A stretch of 64,000 nucleotides of DNA, from contig NC_045132.1 of NCBI RefSeq assembly GCF_007655135.1, positions 12,524,001 to 12,588,000 on the forward strand, in the 5' to 3' direction. Below the pieces are notes generated by a model, which ran no database searches, had not been told where the DNA came from, and saw only the letters and a program-made list of their open reading frames with translations. This document shows positions 1 to 11,021 of this stretch, piece by piece. Source of the DNA: Punica granatum. Lineage: Eukaryota > Streptophyta > Magnoliopsida > Myrtales > Lythraceae. The position numbers and the translations under genes were made by a program. The stretch's first letter is position 1, and every line of letters starts with the position of its first letter.

Positions 1-318
1 TGTGTTACAGCTCATCGAACCATAGAGGTTGAATCTCTGCGTAAACCAGAACAGCGAATTCTTGGATTTACTTTCCTTTGGGCAAGCATTAAACCGATTC
101 GATTAATTCGACTTTCGAACCGTTCGTTTACCGACTGGAATTCTTACAGAATGAATGTACAAAATAAAAGTCCTTACAATGCTCCTGAAAACAATAAATA
201 CAAATTATAAATGGCCGAATTCCAGTCGACTCGCGTTCGGCTATTATTCCGCTCTAACTCACCGTGAGTTTAGAGAAACACCGAAAAACTAAAATTCAAT
301 GCACGCTCTCACTAAATA

Positions 319-402
319 GGGGGTTGGACCCTGTGAGTGTTGATTAGGGCATTGGACCCTGTAATCGATGATTAGGGCGTTGAACCCTAATATTATTCGG
401 CC
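319..402. repeat. Three-unit 28-bp tandem repeat
   Basis: Three consecutive units start at 319, 347 and 375, exactly 28 bases apart. Each opens with GGG, followed by a 'ttggaccct'-like core. The third unit has decayed to 'ttgaaccct' and loses the shared tail. Related 'ggggtccaa' motifs lie in the opposite orientation near 7215-7255, so the array belongs to a dispersed repeat family. Confidence 0.65.
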
Positions 403-1974
403 TAGGGATCAGGCTCGACCCGCATAGCAAACAAGTGCGAAAAGATAACAATCAACAGGTAAATAACAGACAATGTGTTTGTATTCACCGAATGTACGTG
501 GATTAACAAGTTTATTAATCCAAGTGTGTTTCTGCAAGCAAATGCCATATGCTAAGCAAACAACGCGTGCCAATGTTTTAGCATTTAGCTTTGGTTTGAG
601 AACCTGACATATCGGGTGTCCGTAGTCAAGTTTCGTGTGTGTGGATTATTTTTACAGTGATTCGGTGTTGTGACACTGAATTACCACTGAATTAACCCAA
701 CTCGTGTTTTGACTCTAGATTTGGAACCTAGAGCCTAACAATTTTCTAGCATTTGGTTAAGTCGAATGAAATGATTAGTCAGGTGATTGTAATTTTGATA
801 CAGAATACCCAACTGACATCTTAAACGATACTAAGATGACGCCAAATCACAAAATGATGTACTTGCTCTTGATTTGAAAATTTGTTTTTCAGAAAAGCAG
901 AATAACACAATACGGATTTGAAAGTATGAGGGTTTTGAAAAGGGCATTAACACCGTTTTATAATTCGTCGACACGAGTTACAAATTAATGTCCAATTCGT
1001 GCAAAGTTATTTAAATTGAATGAATTAACCATGTGAATGTCCCGATTAACCCGTTTGTGGAATTAATGCTTAAGGTTATGCCGAATGCATTAATTATGAA
1101 AACAATTCGTGACTCGGCGACCAAGATGATTCCATAAGGATCGAGGATAATTTGGTCCAATGACCGAAACTACCCTCATAACCGAATGGACCCGAATGAG
1201 TCATCGATACCCGAATCCAGGCATGCTTTGTTTTGAAAAGACATTTTCATGCGATATTGCTACGATAATGTAAATTGCAGATCACACAAAAGCCAAGAAC
1301 GGACTCAAAACGGGAAGAGGAAGCCTCATGCAACCCGTACGAGTTTAAGAGGCTCTTGGTTACTTCTCCTTGGAGATAGCCGAGACGTCCCATGGCCCGA
1401 ATGGGGTTCCACGAGGTTTCCCGGTCTCGTTTCGAATAATTTCTCGCATGCTTAAACGACAAACATGATAAATGACACGATTAAACGAAAGTCGGTATTG
1501 CCATGATTTGAATAACGCATTCGAACATGCAAACATGCACAAACAAGTTATTTAAGGAATCGATAAAATAATACCGACTTCATGCATGTAAGAAAACACG
1601 AGAAAACTCGGGAATCGAACTTGGATCGGGCTAAGAAGGTCGTTCTTAACCCGAGGAAAGCAAGCCAAATCTCTGTTACCTCTTCTTGAGGCAAACCCGA
1701 GAGCTCTTTTGCTTATTTCGGGTCGGGAAGGTCTTCCGAGGGTCGATCCAAACGTTTCCCGACATGCTAACATGTTATATGATGACGAGCATGCATAATA
1801 TAACATGAAAGTGTATAAAAATTAAGTCTTGCAAGTTAAACATGCATAAAACACCATACTACTCCACAGCCATGCAAATAATGTAAAATGTTCTAACTTC
1901 TCTAAGTCGAGAATGTTTAACCTAGCCTCGGGATGCGAGAAAAGATTCGGGGAAGTGTTCGAGAGTCGGGTGAC

Positions 1975-2130
1975 TCGGTTGAACGCTTGGAAGGGTGCTC
2001 GGGTGCAAGGGCATGCACGTTCGGGGAGCTAGGCGCACGGGGCCGTGCGCGAGCATGCACAGGCGCGGCAGGGGGTCAGGCGCGCGGCGTGCGCGCGGCT
2101 GGCGGACATGCGCGCCGGTACTGTTCTCCC
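1975..2130. other. CpG-rich alternating purine-pyrimidine tract
   Basis: The tract is rich in GCGCG, GCATGC and GTGCGCGC strings within a much more AT-rich setting. There is no coding signal. An unmutated CpG-rich stretch inside what otherwise looks like retroelement debris is unusual, because methylated CpG normally decays to TpG. Confidence 0.5.
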
Positions 2131-4072
2131 GAGAGCACGGTCTTTACCCGAAATGAAGAAATCAACCTGAAATGATGAGCAAATGACTTCAAACCAAAAA
2201 TATAAGTTCATAAATGAACTCCTTGGGTCCAAAACATGTGGTTCATGGAGTTTGAGAATTTTTGAACTTAAGTCGGGATGATGAACATCGGCTTCCGACT
2301 TAAGAAACTCAAAGCTTTCTTCGGTTTTTCTCTCTTGGTTTTGAAGTGTTGAAGCTTGTTGGTTTTGGCTATGGAGTTGAGAGCTTTTCTTGAGGGAGAA
2401 AACTTGGAGAAAGTGTGCAAGAGGAGAAGTGATTAACTTAATCACTTTGGGCAATTTATAGGCAAAGCTAATGACATAATTAACAAAAGCAAGTGCTCTT
2501 AACCCCCCATGCTTAGCAAATTTCGGCCACTTAATGCGGATGAGGGTGAATGTGAGCCAAGTATCCTTCATATGGAAGAGCCAAAAGCATTGATGAGCAT
2601 TGTTGAAGGCTTGAGTGTTGTCTTCAAACTTCTTGGATATTTTCATGCAAGAGTGCAAGTTGGCTTCTTGCATTGCAGAAGAAGAAGAAGCTTCTAAAGT
2701 AAAAGGGTGACTCATCTTGGACAGCCCGTGGGTCCCACGACCGAAGAGGAGAAACCGGGAAAAAGCTCGAGTCTCGATTGATCGCGCATTCGAAGCTCGT
2801 GGTTCGAACTGAATGTTGAATTATTGATATACGTGAGGGAACGGATTTAATGAGTCCGAGATTGGCATTTTCCGTGAGAAATTGCCAAATGTCTGTATGA
2901 GGCTCGGAAGCCGGTTTTGCTCCTTTTATGCATTCAGAGCGAGGTTGTCCATTTATGACAATATATCTTGTATCTGCATCCCACGTCAATCATTTTGACA
3001 TAAATTGTCAAATTACGTAGGCACTTGACCCTTAAGCCGGTAAATGCAAATATGGAGCCGGAGATGTCCTAAGAGGTCGAAATTGGATTTCTCAGATTGC
3101 TTTATAAGTTTCTTGGGCGATCCGGAGATCACTGTGATCTCTGTTTGCCGAGATTGGGCCTCTAAGGATATGAAAAGTGCATCTGAGACCCTTAAAGCAC
3201 TGCTTCGAGGGGTCTGGATGAGTTGTGTGATTCATTTTGACGATTCCACATTGAGCCTTGAGAAGGCTAGCATTTTGTAAGGTAAGCATCCGACGTCAAA
3301 TTTCCCCAAAGAGGACCTCTGGCTATGGATTTTCACTGAAAATGGCCTTTTGTGCTCCTCGGAGGTTACTCGGGAAACCGTGAAGGGTTTTGCTGTCTGT
3401 TTTGTCCAATTGCGAATGTCCGCTGGAGTTTTCAGGGCAATGTAGTGTGAACTTCGTTTGCCATAATTCCGTCAGACCAGTCTCCGGTTATGCTCTTCCG
3501 AAGAGGGGTATGCCCGTTTTGTCGTTCGGAAGTCATTTAGGGTGTCTGTATGGCTTCCAAAAGACAATCTAAAGCACTGCTCGTGCTCTGTATGATTGTG
3601 GGGCATGGCCGCATCCGATATTTGGAATTAATTTTTCTCCGAGAAACTGGCATTTTTGGACTTTCACTAAAAAAGTTGTCTGTATACAGAAAGTTGTTCT
3701 GTATAGAGCATATGATTTGCGAAACGCGTTTTAAGACACTTTTCATCTGTTTGGCGTTGATGTGGATTTTTGAAGTCCAATATTGGCTATCTTCCGACGG
3801 TCGAACTATCGAAAAACTGGATTGTCCATGTAGTACACTGGAAATGCCGGTTTTAAACATTGTTGAGCTCTCTAGTCACTCTGTTACCCTTTGGTGACCC
3901 TTGGAGTCCTTCTGTCACATGTGCATGTCTTCTGCTCAATTTTGCCGACTTGAGGATGAATAGTGATTTCTTGCTCTGCCAAGCCGTTTTCTGTATTCCT
4001 ACTCAAGTCATAGTCTGGACCATTGCTGATATCGTTGTTTGGAATGGTGAGCCGAAATGGGGTGCTGACAAT

Positions 4073-4680
4073 TGTAAAGACCCCAGTCGGTAAGCAAACA
4101 GTTTGAGCGCTGAATCGGTCGAGTCGGTCTACTTACCCGAGGACAAGTAGTCTTGATGCATTGCAGTTTTGGTTTGTGCGGGGAATCGACCCTCGTGGTC
4201 TGAGGAACCGTTGTGTGATGATAGCGAACCGACCCATCGACGTGCGAGCTTACTTTTCTCTCATGTTCTTAACTCGAATCGATTGTTTCATCGAATTTAC
4301 GGTGTCAAAACGAATAAGGAGAGCGCAACCTAATTCAAGCGGTAAATAAGTAAAAACAGCAAGCCCTAGATAAACAGAGTACAGAAATGGCGTGTGAGAT
4401 ATAGGTCCGCATGTAATAGAACCCCCTAAACTTGGAATTTTCGATTCCCCAAGACCATAGGCCTTAGCAAACCGAGTGTATCCCTTACCCCTAGACCCGG
4501 GCAACTCACCGGCCCTCGACCTCCCGATCGTAAACTGGTAGTAGCGACTTCTTCTCATGCGTGTCGGTTGTGCATCCTTGGGAAGGTGGACACTCCAAAG
4601 CCGCGCCCTAGCGTGCGCCTGTGGGTCTCGACGAGACGACATTCGGGTCCACACAGTGGCAAGACTGTTAAATGTTGACG
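4073..4680 (+). repeat. Dispersed repeat A, copy 1 (LTR-like)
   Basis: This segment is a diverged direct repeat of 7609-8200. Both copies begin TGTAA(A/T)GA(T/C)CCC and share many blocks in the same order, including 'caactcaccggccctcgacc' and 'cttgggaaggtg'. The TGT start, placed just after a 'ggggtgctgaca' motif, suggests the 5' part of an LTR. No matching 3' end was located, so the full LTR is not defined. Confidence 0.6.
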
Positions 4681-4689
4681 GATGATATA

Positions 4690-4806
4690 ATGGCGGGATA
4701 GATTTGGAAAAAAAAATATAAACCATGGGATATTTTTAATAATTTTAAAAGTACATGATAGATTTGAAAACAAGGTGAAACCATAGGATATATGGCATAA
4801 TTTACC
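4690..4806 (-). repeat. AT-rich dispersed repeat with 30-bp substructure
   Basis: On the minus strand this segment matches 61490-61606. Both are built from about four units of roughly 30 bases with the pattern 'tatatc..atg' followed by a pyrimidine-rich spacer. Read on the minus strand, the end at 4806 begins GGTAAATTATGCC. That resembles the termini of the inverted-repeat elements at 15371-17341 and 27196-28079. Confidence 0.55.
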
Positions 4807-5297
4807 TTTTTCGAAATTCCTATCTTTTCAATTGGATATCTGAAAAACATTATGGGACCACCATTGTGTTCTAGAAAAATTCAAGGATCGATATTATGCT
4901 TGAGTACCGTTCTGAACTTTGAAAAATCGAAATTAATGCGTGTAAGACCTAAAATTCTCGCCTTTTCAATTGGATATCCGAAAAATGATCTGGGACTACT
5001 ATTGTGTTCAGAAAAATTCGAGGATCAATATTATGTAAATAAATATTTTTTTATCCCGAATATAATTTTGACTTTTGAAAGATAGAAATTGATACACGTA
5101 AAGCCCTTTAACGTCCCGTACAGTATTCTTTTTGAAAATATAAAATTATAGTTAAATTAAAGAAATGCTCTGAGCTCAAAAGCAATGAATGTATAGAGAG
5201 ATAGTCAGAGGTGACTTCCTCAATAAATGGAAAATATGGTACGGTCCTCCTAGATGGGTCCTAAGCGCAGGTGAACCAAAACGGGGTGTTGACACAC
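4807..5297 (+). repeat. Dispersed repeat B, copy 1
   Basis: This segment is a diverged direct repeat of 10523-11021. It contains an internal dimer: the block beginning 'cttttcaattggatatc' occurs near 4827 and again near 4961. Both copies of repeat B end with 'ggtgacttcct' followed by 'ccaaaacg.ggtg.tgaca'. It is non-coding and probably an untranslated or LTR part of a gypsy-type element. Confidence 0.6.
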
Positions 5298-7608
5298 TTA
5301 GATATGTAGGTCTTTTAAATTTTAACTGACTTGTGGGGAGATAAGGTTGAAATCGGAGTCGGAGAGTCCGTGAGGACCTAAGTCGGGTTAAGGGAGGTCT
5401 CGACCCAATCCAAGAGTGTTCGATCCAGCCCTTTTCTGACCCAACTTGGGTCCAAAACGGATTCCTTGCATTGTTCCGACTTTATTTTTGTGTTTACCGC
5501 GTTTCTAATTTACCTCATTTTTTGTGCCGGTACCATTTTATCGATTCTCGTTTAATATCGTGTTATATATGTGGTTGTGTATATGTTGTATGCGAAACAG
5601 AGTTGAGGAGACCGCCTTGGACCCAAGTCGGGTGAAGGAGGCCTCGGCCCAACCCATGAGGGGGAGGCCGAGACCCCTCTCATGCTATTCGGGTTTGTGA
5701 CGTTCTTTTTGTCCCTAATTCGGCTTTGTTTCAGATTTTCACGTGTTCCTTGTTCATAATGACGGTACCAGCCTCGTATATATTTGTTTGTCATCGTGCA
5801 TCTTGTGTATGTAATTATGTGATTTCCATGATTTTAGTGTTTTTGTGTTTAATCGGCTAATATTTTCATGGATTCGTGTATCGGGGACCGTCGTAGGCCC
5901 ACAAGGGCCCAAGGGGCTATCAGCCATCATTGGCCGAGTCTTCTTGATTATCGTGGACCTGTCCTTGTGTCACGATTCGTTTTCAAAAATTAAAGTAATT
6001 GGGGATTAGAATTCCATTCGGACGGTCCATCAATAACCGATTCAACAATTCGAAACTCGTAAACCTGAAAAGCATTCGGCAATTCAGTTAGTTTAATTAA
6101 TCTCACACGCGTAGCAAATTAGGATGGCTCACTCGACTAATTAATTCATTCGACTTTTAAATAAAGCACACGAGTCGGCCAGTAATATGTAATCGCGTCG
6201 ATAAATCATGAACTGATAATCGCGCCTTTTTCAAAACCATAATTTTTAACAAACTACTGAGACTCGTGATTTGTGTAGCATGGATATCTGGGAAAGACTA
6301 ATGTGTCTTGACTTGAATCCGGGCCCGATTTGAGGCAGTACGAGTCGGGATATGGGAGTTCTTCTTAGACCACTTCTGGATGGATCGACCATCCTTGACC
6401 GCCCACACCAAATAATCTGTCATCTTTTCACAAAACCATTTTTTTGACTCAAGGGCACGGCGATCGATTTATGATTTACAGACAATCCTAGGGTTAGAGT
6501 GATTGAAACACTCTAAGCCACGGGTAAAGGGGGGTAGCCCGCGCAGGCGCATGTCATATCTGCATAGCCCTCTTTATTTGATATGAGTGTTTCTATCATT
6601 TTAACATAGATTATGGTGCTTAGGAACGTGGACTAGAGACACGAATGGGGAAAGCTCGTGAAAGGCTACCCAGTTCCTCTAGGATCGACAGTAGAGGTCT
6701 TGGCACACTCGTGGTGTTTCGCGTTCCTACTTTCCTAAGTTTGTGTTTAGATTGTGTTAAAACACGAAAACCAATTAATTTCGGTCTCAACATAATAAAA
6801 CAAGGGAAAATGAACAGGACAATATCCTAAGTTTCAAGATTTTGGAAAAACATTCTCCATTCATAATCTATTAACCTGTCAGTGTCATAAAACATATCAA
6901 CTTAAAATGAACTCACACATTCAGGACTAGACGACAGACATCATGTCATATTGAGTCCTGTCTGAGCCAAACCGAATGCTACATACCCTTCGGCGTGGTC
7001 CGCAACCAGCTTTTATCATGTGTGTCATTTCTGTTTTAGTCTGTTTAGGACAGAAACATGTTTGTCAAGCAATCTCGGATCAATAAACTGATAACCACGT
7101 AAATGCGGCTGCTAATTCACACATTTTCTGTTTTCTCTATTTTTATTTCTTTCCTATCTGTTATTATTTATTTCTCGCAGTTCGAGCTCGAATCATTAGG
7201 GCATGATCAACACGGGGTCCAATGCCACAACCATCGAGCACGGGGTCCAACGCCCCCACACGCTGAGTGCGTGTGGAACTTTGAGTCACCTTTGCAACCC
7301 CAATAGTATCTAAACAGAGGATGACTTAGGTCCGGATGCGCGATACGAGGTAAGACAACCACCCGGGAGCTCGATCGATCCCGTGGCCATCTGGAAGACC
7401 ATTTAGTCCTCTTGGGACCCGCTGGTTCAGTCGAACCCGATCCTCGGCTCTCATGAGCCCGCGTCACAATGATTTCAATTTCGGTCTTCCAAACTCACGG
7501 TGAGCATGAGAGGAATATTGGTCAAACGCAAATCGACTGTTATCTGTTTGATGTAATTTGTATTTATTTGAGAGTACAGTGTGAGTAATTTATTTATACA
7601 TTTATTAA
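5298..7608. other. Non-coding, repeat-derived
   Basis: No supported gene is present. Phrases such as 'acccaagtcgggt' recur around 5380 and 5620 and resemble the retrotransposon debris on either side. Open frames here are short and carry no recognisable domain. Confidence 0.4.
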
Positions 7609-8200
7609 TGTAATGATCCCGGCTGGCGAGTGAACGATCTGAGTGTTGAACTGATTGAGTCGATCTATGCCCCTAGGGATGAGTAAACTTTACATTTTTT
7701 TGTTTCGGTCAGCGTAGGGAATCGGTCAACATGGCCTGGCGAACCGAGACGTGAGGACGGGGTGGAACCCTCGACACAAGGGTCTACCCCTCCCTCGGGC
7801 TCTTAGTCCGAATCGATCATTTTTCAATGAATTTACGGTGCCAAACTGAGCGAGACGAATGAAACCTAACTCATGCGGTAAACAAACCAAAAATGCAAAC
7901 TCTAAACAAACTAGAGTACCAACAAGGCCTGCTGAAAATACCTCGCACGTAATAGAACCGCCGAACTCGGAATTCCTAGTTCCACGAGATCATATGCCTT
8001 CGCAAATTAGGTGTATTCCTTACCCCTAGATATGGGCAACTCACCGGCCCTCGACCTTTGGGTCATAAACAGGTAGAAACGGCTCATTCTCACGAGTGTC
8101 CGTTCGCGTCTCTTGGGAAGGTGAATATTCCCAAGCCATGCGATCATGCGCACGCATGTGAGCCCCGACAAAACAAAATTCGAATCTGTACAATACATAT
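7609..8200 (+). repeat. Dispersed repeat A, copy 2 (LTR-like)
   Basis: This is the second copy of the repeat at 4073-4680, in the same orientation, starting TGTAATGATCCCGG. The similarity runs through 'ccttacccctaga', 'caactcaccggccctcgacc' and 'cttgggaaggtg', with many substitutions and small indels, so the copies are old. It is non-coding. Confidence 0.6.
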
Positions 8201-9285
8201 ATGAGGAATTATATCTCCAGCTTGCAATTAGTCGTTAATGTAACATGTCTAACTAAGTAAAGTTTTTATATACCGGATGGAAGATCGTGTTCGACTAAGC
8301 ATTTTCTTCGATGATGAATCAATTTAATTGTAAAGTATATATATCGTGCAAATCGATATGGGAAACATTTACATGCAGATGAATTTTTTATTAGATTTGA
8401 TGAGAGGAAAAATTTGAAAGCCGAAACTGAGACGAAAGCTCCCACTTTTGACTTTATATAACAGCGTTAGGTTATTTCAAAAGGAAAAAACAACTAGTAT
8501 TAGTGAGGTCGTTTAGAAGTGTGATAGGAGATTTCATAATCACTTTATCTTATAATTTTAAGCAAATAAGGTGTGGTATGAGTTTTTAAAACGATGGTTT
8601 GGGTTGAAATTACGGTTGTAAATGTGATTTCTTCAAGCAAGTTAATAGATACTTATGAAATCTGCTTCTGTTTATTTTGTTTCAAGTATTAATAATTGTC
8701 TTTCTGACTTTCAGCAATTTTAAATTAATTTTCTCTAAACGCTTTAACTTATTCTAAAATTTGCACTTGTTTTTCTACAATTTTATTTCAGTACTTCTCC
8801 ATCAACAACATTACTCTCAAACCAAACCTAAAATATTTTTCAGATCACTAAGGCGCCAACCAAAATAGAAGGAACTAATTATAAATTGGAATTAGTCATT
8901 AATCACCTCTTCGAAAAGGTTCCATTTTATCATAATGGCTGGTTTAAACGTTTGTTTCCCTTAAATAAGATTTTGGATTCGCGTTTTATGAATGAAGAAT
9001 ATCCTTGATTGGGATAGCTTTACCATCTAATGAGCCAACCTGGCTCGAACTGCATTAATCGAGGCCCGTTAGGTTTTTGAATGCCAAGGTACACACCGAA
9101 AAAAAAAATCTACCTTAAAGTATTGACGGGCTCAAATCTACACTTTCTCCTAAACGATCAAAAGGTCTATATATGTGAGAAACTCATGAAGGAAGAGAAT
9201 AGTGAACAAAAAAAGTTAAGTTAAACTTAGCATAGATCAAACTCTACAACTTCATGTGACAAAAACAAGGAAGAGTACTCGTGCT
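8201..9285. other. AT-rich intergenic, no gene seen
   Basis: I see no open frame with a recognisable product and no clear repeat. The stretch separates repeat A copy 2 from the LTR-end hairpin at 9286. Confidence 0.4.
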
Positions 9286-9452
9286 ATAATGTGGATTGGA
9301 AAACAGGGGTGTCAGATATCGTCGGGAATGACTCCATGGTTCGATAACCTGGAGTATTTGTGAACATTAAAATGTTCACAAATACTCCAGGTTATCGAAC
9401 CATGGAGTCATTCCCACGATATCCGACACCCCCGTTCCTCGATCCACATTAT
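9286..9452. repeat. Long hairpin of two LTR ends, tail to tail
   Basis: The segment 9286-9365 is the near-exact reverse complement of about 9371-9452, with a spacer of only a few bases. The arms share blocks such as 'tggttcgataacctggagta' on one strand and its complement on the other. The right arm runs into TTGGCGCCGTCTGTGGGAA at 9451-9469. That string is typical of the primer-binding region just inside the 5' LTR of plant Tat-type Ty3/gypsy elements. The arms are therefore probably two LTR 3' ends joined in inverted orientation. Confidence 0.7.
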
Positions 9453-10522
9453 TGGCGCCGTCTGTGGGAACTTGAGATGAAAAGGCCAAAATCCAGCAAT
9501 CTTCAGAAAGATTTCCCAGTTGTCAAATTCCATTCTACATGTTTGAGGCGGAGATGGATATTGGGCTGATCGTTGGGAGGAGAATTCTCGATTCAGAGAG
9601 AAACTTGGTGGAAGGAGTCGAAGAGGATTGGAGAGCGCGTGTTATATGCAGAGAGCAATTGACTTTTGCCATGGTCGACGAAATTAAGGCGAGTCTCTAA
9701 GATGACCACTACAAGCTTGCGAACGCGAACCAAATATATGGAGCAATTTTGACGTTTTGTCTCTCTATCCCCCATTGGAGTTTCTGATTTGTTTAATTAT
9801 ATGTATCTTGACTTCGTACTCCGGCAAATTTCAAACGGACTTTGGGAGTAATCACCCCCACAAAACCCATTTAGTTAGTCGTCGCACACAGAGGAAGGTA
9901 TAAAATAGAGACGATAATGAAGGGCCTTGGAGGACCAATGATTTTCAGCAAGTCTCCATATGGCTTGGACGACAAACATCGGAAGAGATTCTCATAGCGA
10001 TTCCCAGCCAACCCCGAAACTCTTGGCGATTAGGTGGTCAAGCGTAGTAAATTCCGAAGCGACCCTTCTCAATCCCTTTGAATTTTGTCAAAAAAAGGAA
10101 GAAGTTGATGGAGATGGAGCAGCAGCCTCTAGGAGGTGTTGCGTGCAGCAGACGATGAAAAGAAGAAGTAGAGAGTGAGGATCTTCAGGGGATGAAGATG
10201 GTTGCGTGAAGATGATCGAGAGTAGGGAATGGGCTGTCTGTTTTCTGTGATGGCGATGAATTGTTGCAGGAGCTAGTGCCACAAGAGAAGCCGAAAGCAA
10301 AAGCTGCAAGGAAGGAAGCAGAAGGATGGGCATGTAGGACAAACTGCAGATCTCTGGTCCTGCTGCATAACAAGAGGAAGGAAGAAAAAGAAAGAAAAGG
10401 CAGCCAACAAATGTGTCATGGGGGTTGGCCAAGTTGGCCATTTGGCCAACCCCTCTGTCGTGCCTTCTCTCTCCCTTTTTTAACTCGTACAAGCGCCCAT
10501 TTTCGGACGAAAGTGCTTGATT
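9453..10522. other. Internal remnant after the Tat-like primer site
   Basis: This is the sequence downstream of the TGGCGCCGTCTG motif, where an untranslated leader and gag would be expected. Reading frames are short and broken. An open frame at 10088-10597 on the minus strand encodes a low-complexity Ser/Leu-rich product with no recognisable family, and I do not accept it as a gene. Confidence 0.4.
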
Positions 10523-11021
10523 ATTTTCGAAATTCAATATTTTCAATCGGATATCCAAGAAATATTTTAGGACCACCTTGTGTTCAAAAGAATTCAAGGA
10601 TTGACATTATGCAGAAAAATATTTCAAGCCCGAGTATCGTCCCGAATTTTGAAAATCGAAATTAATGCACATGAGGCCTAAAATTCTCGTCTTTTCAATC
10701 GAATATCTGAAAAATAATCCAAAATCACCATCGCGTTCAGAAAAATTCGAGAATCAGTATCATGCGGAAAATTATTTTTCGACCTCGAGTTTTGTTTCGG
10801 ATTTTCAAAATCAAACTTGATGCACGTAAAACCCGAAAACGTCCCTTATATTTTTTTTCTGAAAATCTAAAATTAGAGTTGAACTAAAGAGATACCCTGA
10901 GTTCAAAAGCAGTGTATGTATTGAGAGATAGTCAAAGGTGACTTCCTTGATAAATGGAAAATGTGATCGGGTCCTCCTCGATGGTTCTTGAACGCCGATA
11001 GACCAAAACGAGGTGCTGACA
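10523..11021 (+). repeat. Dispersed repeat B, copy 2
   Basis: This is the second copy of the repeat at 4807-5297, in the same orientation, with the same internal dimer ('ttttcaatcg.atatc' near 10537 and 10690). It ends at 'ccaaaacgaggtgctgacat'. Substitutions are frequent, so the copies are old. Confidence 0.6.

Larger units (their letters stand above)
1..4072. other. Non-coding retrotransposon-derived sequence
   Basis: No real gene is visible. The longest open frame (minus strand, 2029-2715) has no recognisable domain and crosses a GC-rich repeat tract. The stretch contains a short 28-bp repeat at 319-402, a CpG-rich tract near 1975-2130, and a recurring junction motif 'ggggtgctgaca' near 4060 that also appears near 5285 and, in a variant, near 11010. 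The base composition and these junctions look like the untranslated and LTR portions of old Ty3/gypsy-type elements. That assignment is inference. Confidence 0.45.

Noticed and set aside
2029..2715. 228-codon minus-strand open frame
   Set aside because: No recognisable domain, crosses the GC-rich repeat tract and repeat-derived DNA. The composition is not gene-like.
10088..10597. 169-codon minus-strand open frame
   Set aside because: Low-complexity Ser/Leu-rich translation without any family match, in retroelement debris next to repeat B.
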